A stretch of 64,000 bases of DNA, from assembly GCF_000237925.1 (NCBI RefSeq), contig NW_017386067.1, positions 452,961 through 516,960 of the forward strand. Direction: 5' to 3'. Every line of letters begins with the position of its first letter. Within the stretch, counting starts at the first letter, position 1. The notes below the pieces were generated by a model that searched no databases, had not been told where the DNA came from, and worked only from the letters and a program-made list of their open reading frames with translations. Positions 55,330-64,000 of the stretch are shown piece by piece. The position numbers and the translations under genes are program-made. Source of the DNA: Schistosoma mansoni. Lineage: Eukaryota > Platyhelminthes > Trematoda > Strigeidida > Schistosomatidae.

Positions 55330-55500
55330 GTATCTCCGAGGTTTTGTGACTTGTTATAAGCCACTTCTTCAGAGTCTGCAAAATAACTGAGACAATTTCC
55401 TTTGTACTATTTAAACTTTTGTTAATATAATGTCGGTTATTTAGTTACTCTGAAGAAGTGGCTTATATTAAGCTACGAAACGTCAGAAATACAACTTTTT
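55330..55500. repeat. long palindromic repeat
   Basis: aagccacttcttcagag (55360-55376) and ctctgaagaagtggctt (55450-55466) are perfect inverse copies around about 70 bp. Outside them lie ccgaggttttgtgacttgtt and aagctacgaaacgtcagaaa, which are also roughly inverse. Not part of families A or B. Confidence 0.7.
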
Positions 55501-55504
55501 TCGC

Positions 55505-55583
55505 CCTTCGATGGTGGTCTAGCTCCAATTGACTCATGATTTCAACTTTGAAAAATACTGAAATCTCCACAAATCCCCTTCTG
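55505..55583 (+). repeat. family B tail
   Basis: gatggtggtctagctccaat, tgactcatgatttcaacttt and ctgaaatctccacaaatccc. Confidence 0.68.
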
Positions 55584-55778
55584 AAACTATATATATTATT
55601 AACATTTTACCCGATGTCCAATTTATTTGAAAATAACAAGTTCGACCTTGGCACTGATATCTATGATCATGAAATAGGTTAAGGAAAACTGAACAGAAAT
55701 TCAGTTCTGAATATTAACAACTGGAAAATTCAAAATCTTACAAATAATTATATAAATATCATACCCTTTGAACAAGCT

Positions 55779-56306
55779 TATTTTTATTTTTTATTTATTT
55801 AAACACATAAATATTGGTATAAGGAGACACCAGATACATATGCGCTGCACAAATCAAATGAGATTTGTGTGACGGCTATGAAACTGCCCGGGTGCTCAGA
55901 CCAAAGCAGGTGGTTTTCTAAAGGTTGACACACCCGGAGCCTTCGACCTAAAGATGCGGTCCACAAAGGAGTGGAGCATCGTAAGGAGATGCAGTCTCAT
56001 GGTAGTCGGTGACCAACGATTAATTCATACGCCATTTGTTCCCTCAGGATCGTGGAGCCCATGTACACCATTGATTTAGAATCAGGGTTTTCCAACTCCC
56101 TCAAGTGGACTTTCCGTGTCCACCAACCTGGTTAAAGCTCCGGACATTCGCTTTTCTTCCTCTCAATTTCATAAACAACAGTGATACCACAAGAATGCAG
56201 TGAATAGGACTTCCCTGGTAGAAGCTATATACGCGTAGCCATGTGAGAGGATTTGGAGAGGGAGAGCGAACTCTCCCCACTGTCGGCCGTACCAGGGCAT
56301 TTGGGG
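55779..56306 (-). mobile_element. short LINE-I derivative with target duplication
   Basis: Minus strand from about 56306: ccccaaatgccctggtacgg, full leader, then gcgcatatgtatctggtgtc and the taaataaataaaaaataaaa tail. gaacaagct at 55770-55778 and 56307-56315 is a target-site duplication. It is complete and mobilised as a unit. Confidence 0.85.
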
Positions 56307-56315
56307 GAACAAGCT

Positions 56316-56605
56316 AGTGCCTTGCGAAACTCAGTAGCTTAATGAATGATGTATTCGCGTTTGAACTGTAAAGTATTCTATTTATGTCCGATATAAGTAT
56401 CAACATGTATACAAGTATATTGAGTTAACAAGTTTCAGAAACGCAACTATTTGGTTCCATTTACTAGCTACAATCAGTCTATTCTATAAAGCGTTGTACA
56501 AAATAACTGTATGGAACTATTTCACACAGGATACATATATTTCAACTAACAGGAAATTCAATCCTGAATGTCAACAATGAGATCATTCAAACCATTTATT
56601 GATAA
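56316..56605. other. intergenic, nothing recognised
   Basis: Upstream of the LTR that precedes the PKD2 gene. No features visible. Confidence 0.4.
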
Positions 56606-56608
56606 TGA

Positions 56609-57125
56609 TGTTAATATATCCCGACGAGAATAATCAATGATAACTGTTGGGACCCATTTATGGACTAATATCATACATATATTTTTTATTGTATAGTTGT
56701 TAGGTCGCTAAACTATACATATTCATGTTCCTCTTATTATAAGCTTTATTTTAACTCATAGACTATTATTATAGGACTTATCGTTCTTGAGTTATGCCCA
56801 GTCTATTAATTACTGTCTCCTACATTCACAGCCACTTTTGACTAAATCTTGTATAAGTGCTGTTTTCTATTTTGTAGTGCGATTTGGTCCGTTTAGTTTG
56901 TATATAAACCCAGTATGTTTGAAATACATAATTCATATCGTGGAGTCTGAGATTGATGTTCTGAACTCAACAGACAGGATTAGGTAGGAAGATATGACCG
57001 ACATAGACTCTAGACTGCTCGTAGGAGTTTATGCATCATTGGTCCGGTCGGTAAGTCAGCTGTTCTGTAATTAGCAGTATCATTACGTTTTATAATAATA
57101 GGGTACAAAGCCACAAGTTATAACA
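56609..57125 (+). mobile_element. solo LTR (type beta) directly upstream of the PKD2 gene
   Basis: Homologous to 14850-15366 and 21470-21966: ttaatatatcccgacg at the start, acaaagccacaagttataaca at the end. It is more diverged, and the 5-bp duplication is not clear. It has the same orientation as the PKD2 exons and ends about 70 bp before the exon starting at 57196. Confidence 0.82.
56901..56908 (+). promoter_or_regulatory. TATA box within solo LTR
   Basis: tatataaa at the position conserved in the two homologous LTRs. Initiation about 30 bp downstream would give a transcript running into the PKD2 exon at 57196. This is inferred. Confidence 0.5.
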
Positions 57126-57195
57126 GATGTACACATATGAAAACATTTCCGCTTACTTCCTACTTATTTTTGTTTTCTTGATGTATGTTTTTTAG

Positions 57196-57424
57196 AAAAT
57201 GACGTCTAAGAAGTCAGAGAAACAATTCATGTTATCCGAGAATGAATTCAATCAAATGGCATATGATAATACAGCATTAATGAATACACAATATATTGAT
57301 GAAATAGATAATAAGAATGAAATTCAATTCACGAAATCTCAACCAATAAAATCAAATCAAGTTTTACAAAATGCTGATCCAGATCATTATAGTTGTTGGA
57401 ATCGTTTTACACGATGTATTCGTA
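57196..57424 (+). CDS. PKD2: polycystin-2 (TRPP) first coding exon
   Basis: Acceptor tttttag at 57189-57195, then aaa and the start codon at 57199. The 75 full codons encode a hydrophilic cytosolic N-terminus ending YSCWNRFTRCIR, with a split Ser codon at the gtaagt donor (phase 1). The acceptor right before the ATG means an upstream untranslated exon or a spliced-leader trans-splice site, both known in schistosomes. Polycystin-2 forms a six-transmembrane calcium-permeable cation channel. Identity rests on continuity with the next exon. Confidence 0.8.
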
Positions 57425-57474
57425 GTAAGTTAGTTTTGGTGATGATAATAAGAATATCGGTGGCGTTAGACAGG

Positions 57475-57533
57475 TAGATAGATAGATAGATAGATGTGTG
57501 GGAAGGTAGATGTGAGGATAGATAGATAGATAG
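57475..57533 (+). repeat. GATA microsatellite
   Basis: Two GATA blocks (57475-57494 and about 57515-57533) separated by gtgtgggaaggtagatgtga, just inside the first PKD2 intron. Confidence 0.9.
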
Positions 57534-57747
57534 ATGAAGTTTCCTTTTAATTAAGGTAGCATTCAGATTGATAGTTGAATAGAAATTATACAGAAGTATA
57601 GGATAAACGATTCTTAGGAATAAAAGAAATATTACTTGTTACGACAATCTAGTGGAATGTATGGTAATAATCCAAACTATTCATTATCATTAAGTAGTAT
57701 GTGGTAATAACAATATTCTAGAAAATGTGAAACTCTGTAAAGATTTA

Positions 57748-58136
57748 TTCACGTGTTGTTGTTTACTTGTATCCCCCCATTGTTATTTTGGACTGCAATT
57801 GATCAGTCTCTTGTTAGCATATGTATATCCTATGCGGACTGCCTCGAAATTGCCTGAAGTCACAAGCTTTATAAGCAAAGATGGAAGATGGGAAGATACA
57901 AGTAAACAACAACAAGTGAATTTAAAACTTCACCCTATTGCACAAGCAGGTTGCTATCATGATTCAGTAGCTAAGTGGATGACGCGATGGTGTTTGAAGC
58001 AAACGGTACTGGGTTCGAGTTCCAGGGTGAATATCAACTCAGATGCAGGTACATCCAGCTGAAGAGTCCCAAATAGGATGAAACGCGCGTCAAACTGGAT
58101 TCCACTGCTAGCCATTATCCATCTTTGCTTATAAAG
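57748..58136. repeat. family A SINE with inverted 5' part and 14-bp target duplication
   Basis: tctgtaaagattta at 57734-57747 and 58137-58150 brackets the insertion. 57757-57890 is the downstream part of the unit in minus orientation. 57885-58136 is plus, with tRNA-like boxes (B box gggttcgagttcc) and the ribozyme. Together the pieces cover about one unit, as twin priming during reverse transcription would give. Confidence 0.82.
58044..58110 (+). ncRNA. hammerhead ribozyme (family A), core intact, 3-base insertion
   Basis: gcaggtacatccagctgaag, agtcccaaataggatgaaac, gcgcgtcaaactggattcc. CTGANGA and GAAA are present, stem II is gtcc/ggat (one wobble), and stem III is the palindrome acgcgcgt. 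aaa separates the gtc cleavage site from stem I (ccag/ctgg), which may hinder cleavage. Several family A copies share this insertion. Confidence 0.6.
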
Positions 58137-58154
58137 TCTGTAAAGATTTACTTA

Positions 58155-58725
58155 GATTTTTTTTCCGAGGAAGGGTATTGGTTTAACCTAACTATATCTC
58201 GATTAATTAAAAGTTAACATGAGACTCTTAAGGGTCATATTAGCATTACTCAGAATTGGTGGGAGAGTATATATTTATTACCTGGTATTATCAACAATCA
58301 TAAATCAATAATGATAATATTTATTCCATACGGGAAACTGATTACTTTCTTTTAATGAGAAATTAGCTTGTATAATTGCTGTTTATAAATTAATAACGCA
58401 TTCTATGTTTGTAATACTGCATGAAATCGCTTTCGATTCCTGATAGACGTTACTCACTGCTATGGATTCCTATATTAGAACTAAACAGATGTCTAATGCT
58501 TCCAGGTTTTTCAATGATCGGCTCATGATCAAAATAAATTGATCTATGAAATTTAACTTAAATAAGGAGAGAAAACTATTCATGAACAACATTACATACA
58601 AGTAACATTATCATTTAGGGATAATTAAAAATCTCGTTGTTCCACAGTTATATACCAAATAATTTGATTGGAAAGACCTTTTGATTTATCGAGCATAGTA
58701 AATTTGGTTGAAAATATTATAAAGT
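58155..58725. other. intron sequence with a family B scrap
   Basis: agacgttactcactgctatg and aggtttttcaatgatcggct near 58445-58525 are worn family B tail. Otherwise nothing is recognised. Confidence 0.4.
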
Positions 58726-58729
58726 TGAA

Positions 58730-59020
58730 TTCATGAGTCGATTGGAGCTAGATGACCATGGAAAACCTGGAAGCACTGGACGGTCGTTTCGTCCTAGTAT
58801 GGGACTCCTCAGTGACAGTGCGCACCCACGATCCTGCCCCGCGAGATTCGAACCCAGAACCTATCGATCACTCATGTGAACGATTAACCTCTAGACCACT
58901 GAGCCAGTATCCAACGCTGTTAACACCGTTCAGTACTTCCAGGCTTTTTATGGTGGTCTAGTTTCAATTGACTCATGAATTCGACTATAAAATTACTAAG
59001 ATCTTCACAAAACCCCATTT
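58730..59020. repeat. family B fold-back SINE
   Basis: The left arm (gttgaattcatgagtcgatt, gaccatggaaaacctggaag), minus-strand ribozyme and tRNA-like boxes (gcgagattcgaacccagaac) are followed by a right arm (gttcagtacttccaggcttt, actcatgaattcgactata) that begins at the ribozyme stem III/stem I position. Confidence 0.78.
58767..58825 (-). ncRNA. hammerhead ribozyme (family B, inserted subtype), core intact
   Basis: Minus strand: gtgcgcactgtcactgagga, gtcccatactaggacgaaac, gaccgtccagtgcttcc. Stem I gcactg/cagtgc is perfect, with a 3-base insertion (tca) before CTGAGGA. Stem II is gtcc/ggac, GAAA is intact, stem III acgaccgt is fair, and the cleavage site is gtc. Confidence 0.62.
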
Positions 59021-59024
59021 TGAA

Positions 59025-59470
59025 AATATTTACATTAATCAAGCGTTAAGTAGTTGCTAACGTCATGTTTAACAAATCTCTAGTCTTAATTGAATTCTAT
59101 CTATTAAACAATTGTGATTTATTTACTAATGTAAATGACTTGAAATTAATGGAATTACATTTCGATGTCAGATGGTTAGAGGTATTTCGTCAGGAAATTC
59201 TCCTTGACTTGATTTTTTGTGTCGATCATTACCTATCAACCAAGTGATTAATATTTTCTGATTAATTTGAACGTTGATTACACAGATGACCAGTTTGAGG
59301 TGTTACCAACCCCTAATGTCCCAACTAACAAAGTTTCCTAGTGACCATCTGTAACTACTGAACTTCACAGATTATATAATTTCAGAATAATATCAATGAA
59401 AATATAGATTTATGTAATCTATACGTATATATATTAACATGTTAAACAGAAATTTCACGTTTTTATATCC
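59025..59470. other. PKD2 intron 1, nothing recognised
   Basis: AT-rich with a short open frame of no evident homology. Confidence 0.4.
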
Positions 59471-59476
59471 CATTAG

Positions 59477-59590
59477 GTGCATGGGCAACAAGATTAACTG
59501 AGGATACAATGAGTAATAGAGAATTATATATACATACAACATTGAGAGAATTAGTGATTTATATATTTTTCCTTATTACACTAATGATTG
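59477..59590 (+). CDS. PKD2: polycystin-2 (TRPP) second coding exon
   Basis: 114 nt from a cattag acceptor to a gtaagt donor; it completes the Ser codon and leaves phase 1. [39 protein letters not shown] aligns with human PKD2 at [20 protein letters not shown] then RELVTYLLFLIVLCIL, covering the pre-S1 segment and the first transmembrane helix. The extracellular polycystin-specific domain should follow in later exons, outside the window: nothing matching it lies between 59591 and 64000. Confidence 0.92.
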
Positions 59591-59649
59591 GTAAGTGATA
59601 TCAATTTGATAGAAATTTTACAAATAATTATTATCAGAAAGGGTTGTTT

Positions 59650-59865
59650 TTTTGTGGAGATTTCAGTATTTTCATAGTTGAAAGCGTCAGTCAATTGAAG
59701 CTAGACCACCAAGGATAACGTGGAAGTACTGGACGGCCGTTTCGTCCTATTGCGGCACTGTGCGCATTGCTTGGGAGTCCCACAATAGGACGAAACAGCC
59801 GTCCAGTGCTTCCAGATTTTCCATGGAGGTCTAGCTTCAATTGACTCACGTTTTCAACTATGAAA
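59650..59865. repeat. family B fold-back element, near-perfect inverted repeat
   Basis: About 84-bp arms (left: tttcatagttgaaagcgtca ... cggccgtttcgtcctattg; right: caataggacgaaacagccgt ... gttttcaactatgaaaat) around a 30-bp centre holding gtgcgcattgcttgggagtc. The ribozyme core is altered (cttggga), so the remaining hammerhead is likely dead. It lies just after PKD2 exon 2. Confidence 0.82.
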
Positions 59866-59869
59866 ATAA

Positions 59870-60262
59870 TGATTACTAATTATGTTGATGAGACTATAAT
59901 TTTTCGATAACCTTTGTGGAACTCTAGAATGACTATAAGAATATTCACCTGCTTACTAGGGTTAAAAAGGGGTTATGAAATAATATGAGGAATTAGGATT
60001 AATAACTGAAGATAAAAATTAAAGTTAGGCATAACACTAAGAGTTTCCATCATGAAATGGCGCAAGCTATAACGTCAAAATATGAATAAATTTCGCGCCA
60101 AAATTCAAGATTTAGAATCTTAGCTCTGATTGGTCCGTTCATTAATTATAGTCTCTCTATTATATCCAAAATTAGTAGAGAACTGCCTACCTTAAACTTT
60201 GAATTGTTAGTTTTTGATTGTTCTAGAAGAAAAATTCTAACTCATCATCAAACTAATATGCA
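59870..60262. other. PKD2 intron 2, nothing recognised
   Basis: AT-rich; one tttcgcgccaaaa near 60090, otherwise no features. Confidence 0.4.
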
Positions 60263-60265
60263 TAG

Positions 60266-60648
60266 TGATATGTATTGCTAATTGAACACTATACTCGGAT
60301 CCTAAGCTAGTCTCGTAACCACCAAGCTAAATCTACACAGAGACTTCAACACGAGAGAAAAGGCACAAAATATACGAGAAGCACTTTACTCCAAAGGTTC
60401 ATTTATGTACAGAAAATAAAGGGTTTTTATAGTATTTAAGAAGTCCTTAGGTTTTCCTGAAAATCCTAGAATACTACTAAACATAGTAGCAGTGTAGTAA
60501 TCAGCTAATCAGAAACTCTACATGTGACTTTTCACTTTCGTGATGTTTTTAGCAAAACTTCTAGTCAACACTGATTGGATAAAATGGTTCTTAATGTTTC
60601 CTAAGTCTTTCTTGTCTATTGCGAGAAATTTTCTGGATCACCCCAACA
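60266..60648 (-). mobile_element. solo LTR (type delta)
   Basis: 383 bp on the minus strand from TGTTGGGGTGATCC to a worn ATATCA end. Flanks catag (60261-60265) and catgg (60649-60653) form an imperfect 5-bp duplication. It is related to 40425-40789 and 44057-44440. Confidence 0.8.
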
Positions 60649-60857
60649 CATGGATCACGAATGTTTATAGAGGTAGCTAATATAGCTTATCGTTTACATA
60701 CATACAAACTAGTGAATATGTTGAGTTATGCATTATGATATGGAGAGTCAATCAGAAGTAGGAAAAGGTCAACCGATGACAATCAGAAGTGACCCAAAGA
60801 TCAATTGCACTTTATTGGGGTCAATGAGTAAATTTCCTAAGGATAGAGTTGTATATA

Positions 60858-61010
60858 TATATGAGTGAGTATTTGTGCATTTCCTACAGTAGCTCAATAC
60901 ATATTCTCACTTGCTCTTGTGTTCTCGCTCGAGAAGTCAGTTGAGGGGTTAGCGCATAACACATTTTGTATCAGCATCAGATTTCGGACACCGCACATCA
61001 CAATGTGTCC
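60858..61010 (+). repeat. repeat family E
   Basis: Second copy of the block at 31260-31400: acatattctcacttg, aagtcagttgaggggttagc and gcatcagatttcggacaccg. Confidence 0.55.
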
Positions 61011-61014
61011 TTTT

Positions 61015-61600
61015 TAATTTTTTTTATCATTACATACTCCTGAATAAAGATAGGAAATTGGTCCAAGAAATTGTTGACTACTGTGCCTTAACCATGTCAA
61101 TCATTTCAGTCTTTATGTTCTAATAGCTGGTTAGAGATTTTTGGTGGTGTGGTCCAATTCACTATTCATCTTCTAATGAATCTTCAGCATCCTTTTAAGA
61201 TTCATAAATCAAAACAAAATAGGTATCTAATACTCTTCGGTTTTCACAGATTTAGTCTTAGAAATCGATTCCAAACTAATGATATATCGAACTCATGGAC
61301 TTCTTCTTTGATTTCAATGTTTATCTTAAATCATTCTACACAAGCATTAAGAATCAATCAATTCTAGAAAACAATGTAAACCAAGCTATGTATTTTCTCG
61401 TTTTTTGGACTCGTTGAATAAATTTATCATCATCCATGTTAGTGTTCGCATTATGAATCCAAACCATTATCCATTATAGTACTGCATCCAGTTAGCCGCT
61501 AACTTGCTCATTATACAGAATCTTTTTAATAATGGTAATAATAATTGATAATTCTATAAATGGTTCCGTCGTTAATTCAAGGCGTATTAAGTAATCAGAC
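61015..61600. other. PKD2 intron, nothing recognised
   Basis: AT-rich; a small open frame at 61149-61367 has no recognisable features. Confidence 0.4.
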
Positions 61601-61604
61601 TAAA

Positions 61605-61975
61605 TATAGTTGAAATAATGAGTCAATTGAAGCTGGACCACCATGGAAAACCTGGAAGCACTGGACGGCCGTTTCATCCTATCGCGGGACTATTCAGCAG
61701 TGCGCATTCACCATCTCGCCTCGCGAGATTCCAATTCAGGACCTACCAGTCTCACGCCAGAGCACTTAACCGATAGACCACCGAGCCGGCATCCAACAGT
61801 GTTAATGTCTAATTTCAACCAGTCTACGAAGTTACGCAACCATTCATCAATGTCTTCAGTGAGTTGATATCTCCCAACAGACCTGGTTGGACTCCACTGG
61901 TTACTGCTTCTCACTGGAACGCCAAAAAATACCTAATGGATCAAGTCCATTGTGAGCATATGATAAGTGGGTTCT
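61605..61975 (-). repeat. family B SINE, antisense, nearly whole
   Basis: The tail (ttgaaataatgagtcaattg, catggaaaacctggaagcac), ribozyme (gacggccgtttcatcctat; core damaged), tRNA-like boxes and 5' segment (agtctacgaagttacgcaac; ctgcttctcactgg) are all present in antisense order. Confidence 0.78.
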
Positions 61976-61979
61976 TTGT

Positions 61980-62210
61980 GGAGATGCCGGATCAGTGGTC
62001 TCCAGGTTAAGTGCACGCGTATGAGACTGGTAGATCCTGTGTTCGAATCCCGCAAGGCGGGACCGTGGATGCGCACTGCTGGTGAGTCAGAAAATGGGAA
62101 GAAACGACCGCACAGTGCTTCCAGGTTTTCCATGGTGTTCTAGCTTCAATCGACCCATGAATACAACTACATATCAAAATTACTAAAACTCTCCACAAAC
62201 AACCCGCAAT
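61980..62210 (+). repeat. family B SINE, tRNA-like part to tail
   Basis: ggatcagtggtctccaggtt, gtgttcgaatcccgcaaggc, gatgcgcactgctggtgagt, cgaccgcacagtgcttccag and ctagcttcaatcgacccatg. The ribozyme stem II and cleavage site are damaged. Confidence 0.75.
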
Positions 62211-62249
62211 CAGACTATAGTCGAAAGTATTTATTGATTTGTAAATGAT

Positions 62250-63750
62250 GTGTGGGCGAGAACGATAATGACTGGTTGTTTTGCTTAGTCAGATATGTAG
62301 ATAGTCTGACAGGTGTCAGATCTGGATATATATTCCCCTATCCTGATTACTTATTATTATTACTGATTAACTGCTCTTTGGTGTTGAGTTGTGCCGGATA
62401 TGGGTGTGGAAATATATTGACTTTCTACTCAGGTTGATCTCGTATCCTTGATCTGAGTCGTGTATTGAAGTCCTGTAGAATAGACACGGGGTGAAAATCT
62501 AGTGTAGATATTCGTCTAAGGTAAATGAACTTCCCGCATACGTGTAAAATGTGAAAGGACTGTTATAACAAGAAGCCCTAGTGTTATAACAAGTATTCTA
62601 CCTTTATAACAATTGGCGACGGTAGTCGAAACGGATCTACGCTTATATATTCAGTTTAAGTGGATTATGTAACATAATGGATGATCTGAAAAATTTATTA
62701 CAACAGCAAAATTCTCTTATCGAATTATGGTCGAAAATATATCAATATCCTCAAGAACCAATATGTCTGATTCTACTATGACTCCGTATTCTATTGCGAA
62801 TTCAATAAGTGAATTTAGATTTGATCCAGAAAGTGGAGTTACTTTTAAGGCGTTGTTTAAACGCTATGAGGATTTGTTTATTAATGATTGTAAAGAGTGG
62901 AACGAAGGTTCAAAACTAAGATCATTATTATTACGAAAGCTCGGAGTGTCTGGATATGAAAAATGTTGTGATTTTGTCCTCCCAAAGAAGTCAACCGACA
63001 TAACCTTCAGAGAAACAGTAGAGTGCCTGACACGTATATTTGGTGAACGACCATCAATTTTTCACACTAGATACCAGTGTCTCCAGCTTGTAAAGAAAGC
63101 ACAGGACGACTATGTGATGTATGCAAGCATCGTGAACCGGGGATGTGAGCGGTTCCGTTTAGAAGAAATGTCCTCAGATCAGTTCAAATGCCCTATTTTT
63201 ATCTGTGGATTATAATCTTCAGCAGATACAGATATTAGAATACGGATTCTAGCAAGAATCGAACAAGATCCGAATATCAGTATCTGTAAAATGTCAAAGA
63301 ATGGTTAATTTGAAGCATGACACAAATCTCGTAGAAAGGAACTGTGAACACGTGGGAGTTAATACTTTACGTAAATCTTTTAACGGAAATAAGGATTCGT
63401 ACTCCCAGAGAATCCCAAAACGTCTTGTTGGTGATGTGGTAAGTCCCATTCTGCAAATGTTTGTTACTTTAAAAAACGAGTATGTTTTCAACGTGGTAAA
63501 TATGGCCATGCTCAAGTATATTGTAAAAGTAGGCTGAAAGTTGCTGACCGTCAGCATAAGTTCCGTAAGGGAAATAAGATGCAGACGTCAAAAGTAATAC
63601 CACACACCTCAAATGTTGTTCTGGCCACAAAAAGTGACCAATTCTCATCTAATAGGAAGTACATAACCATCTTTTTCAATGGCGAACCGGTCAAGCTGCA
63701 AGTTCATACTGGGTCTGACATAATATTAATTTCTAGTGTAGTATCGTTTG
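62250..63750 (+). mobile_element. Ty3/Gypsy element 2, left part only, broken
   Basis: An LTR-like region (about 62250-62611, ending ttataaca) is followed by ttggcgacgg (primer-binding site), then a gag domain (about 62660-63220) clearly related to the 1083-5889 element (shared CEWN/YEDLF and FGERPSIF-type blocks), and the start of the protease (TGSDI, about 63710). It is then cut off by the next LTR. It is broken, with a few breaks. Start uncertain. Confidence 0.75.
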
Positions 63751-63754
63751 ATAT

Positions 63755-64000
63755 GTTAAACCCATATACCTTATTCTAACTTTTGAACAAGCCAATTTCA
63801 CCTGTCCATCATGAGTCATGTTTTCACCTTGTTAATTGTTCACTTATTAACCCTGACCATTTTTATGTGAGCGTAGGTGTGTGTACACTTCTTATCCTAT
63901 TTATCACATGTCTGTAACTTATTCTTGTCTGACTATAAATATTGATTAACGCTTGATTAAAGTGAGTTGGCTTACCCGCCATCTCCAATGCGCATTATTT
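63755..64000 (+). mobile_element. LTR (type epsilon), running off the window
   Basis: Starts tgttaaacccatatacct and shares blocks with 51490-51790 (accctgaccat, atgtgagcg, cacatgtctgtaacttatt, tctgactataaatattga). It sits at the break in Gypsy element 2, so probably inserted into it. Confidence 0.6.

Noticed and set aside
62252-62437. Possible third PKD2 exon
   Set aside because: The frame lies in the LTR-like leader of Gypsy element 2 and has none of the polycystin motifs expected after the first transmembrane helix.

Overview
The window looks like a piece of a trematode, most probably Schistosoma, nuclear genome. The DNA is AT-rich. Host genes are small exons separated by kilobase-scale introns. 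The repeats are the ones schistosomes are known for: RTE-like LINEs, Ty3/Gypsy elements and their solo LTRs, and Sm-alpha-type tRNA-derived SINEs that carry a hammerhead ribozyme. The species cannot be decided from the sequence alone. Two runs of exactly 200 N (10299-10498, 48239-48438) are assembly gaps, and both touch SINE copies.

Three host genes are supported. (1) Plus strand, 6296-30997: eight spliced exons of a cytoplasmic tyrosyl-tRNA synthetase-like gene with a C-terminal EMAP II-type domain. The reading phase matches at all seven introns and gives 667 residues to a stop, with only the extreme N-terminus missing. The synthetase signature and tyrosine-pocket residues are heavily substituted while the EMAP II domain is well kept, so it looks like a catalytically inactive paralog. 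(2) Minus strand, 43039-34131: exons of an Asn/Ser-rich C2H2 zinc-finger protein with an eh1-like motif and a PxDLS (CtBP-type) motif, a probable transcriptional repressor converging on gene 1. (3) Plus strand, from 57196: the first two coding exons of a polycystin-2 (PKD2/TRPP) channel gene that continues past the window. A TATA-bearing solo LTR ends about 70 bp upstream of its first coding exon.

Most of the remaining DNA is transposon. 1-6 kb: a 5'-truncated LINE and a whole-length young Gypsy element with 5-bp target duplications. 7-17 kb: synthetase introns with an inverted LINE copy, a decayed CR1-like fragment, SINEs and a solo LTR. 17.3-21.2 kb: a full-length RTE-like LINE with a 12-bp target duplication, inserted into a shorter element built from the 5' and 3' ends of the same LINE family; a solo LTR has hit the same shorter element. 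22-24 kb: an antisense decayed copy. 25-57 kb: alternating SINEs, LINE tails and solo LTRs around the synthetase 3' exons and the zinc-finger exons. 57-64 kb: PKD2 introns with fold-back SINEs, another solo LTR, and the left part of a second Gypsy element cut by a further LTR.

The most distinctive theme is self-cleaving RNA. Two separate repeat families, an Sm-alpha-like one (A) and a fold-back one with long terminal inverted repeats (B), both combine tRNA-like Pol III boxes with a hammerhead ribozyme, and several structural junctions in both families fall at or next to the ribozyme.
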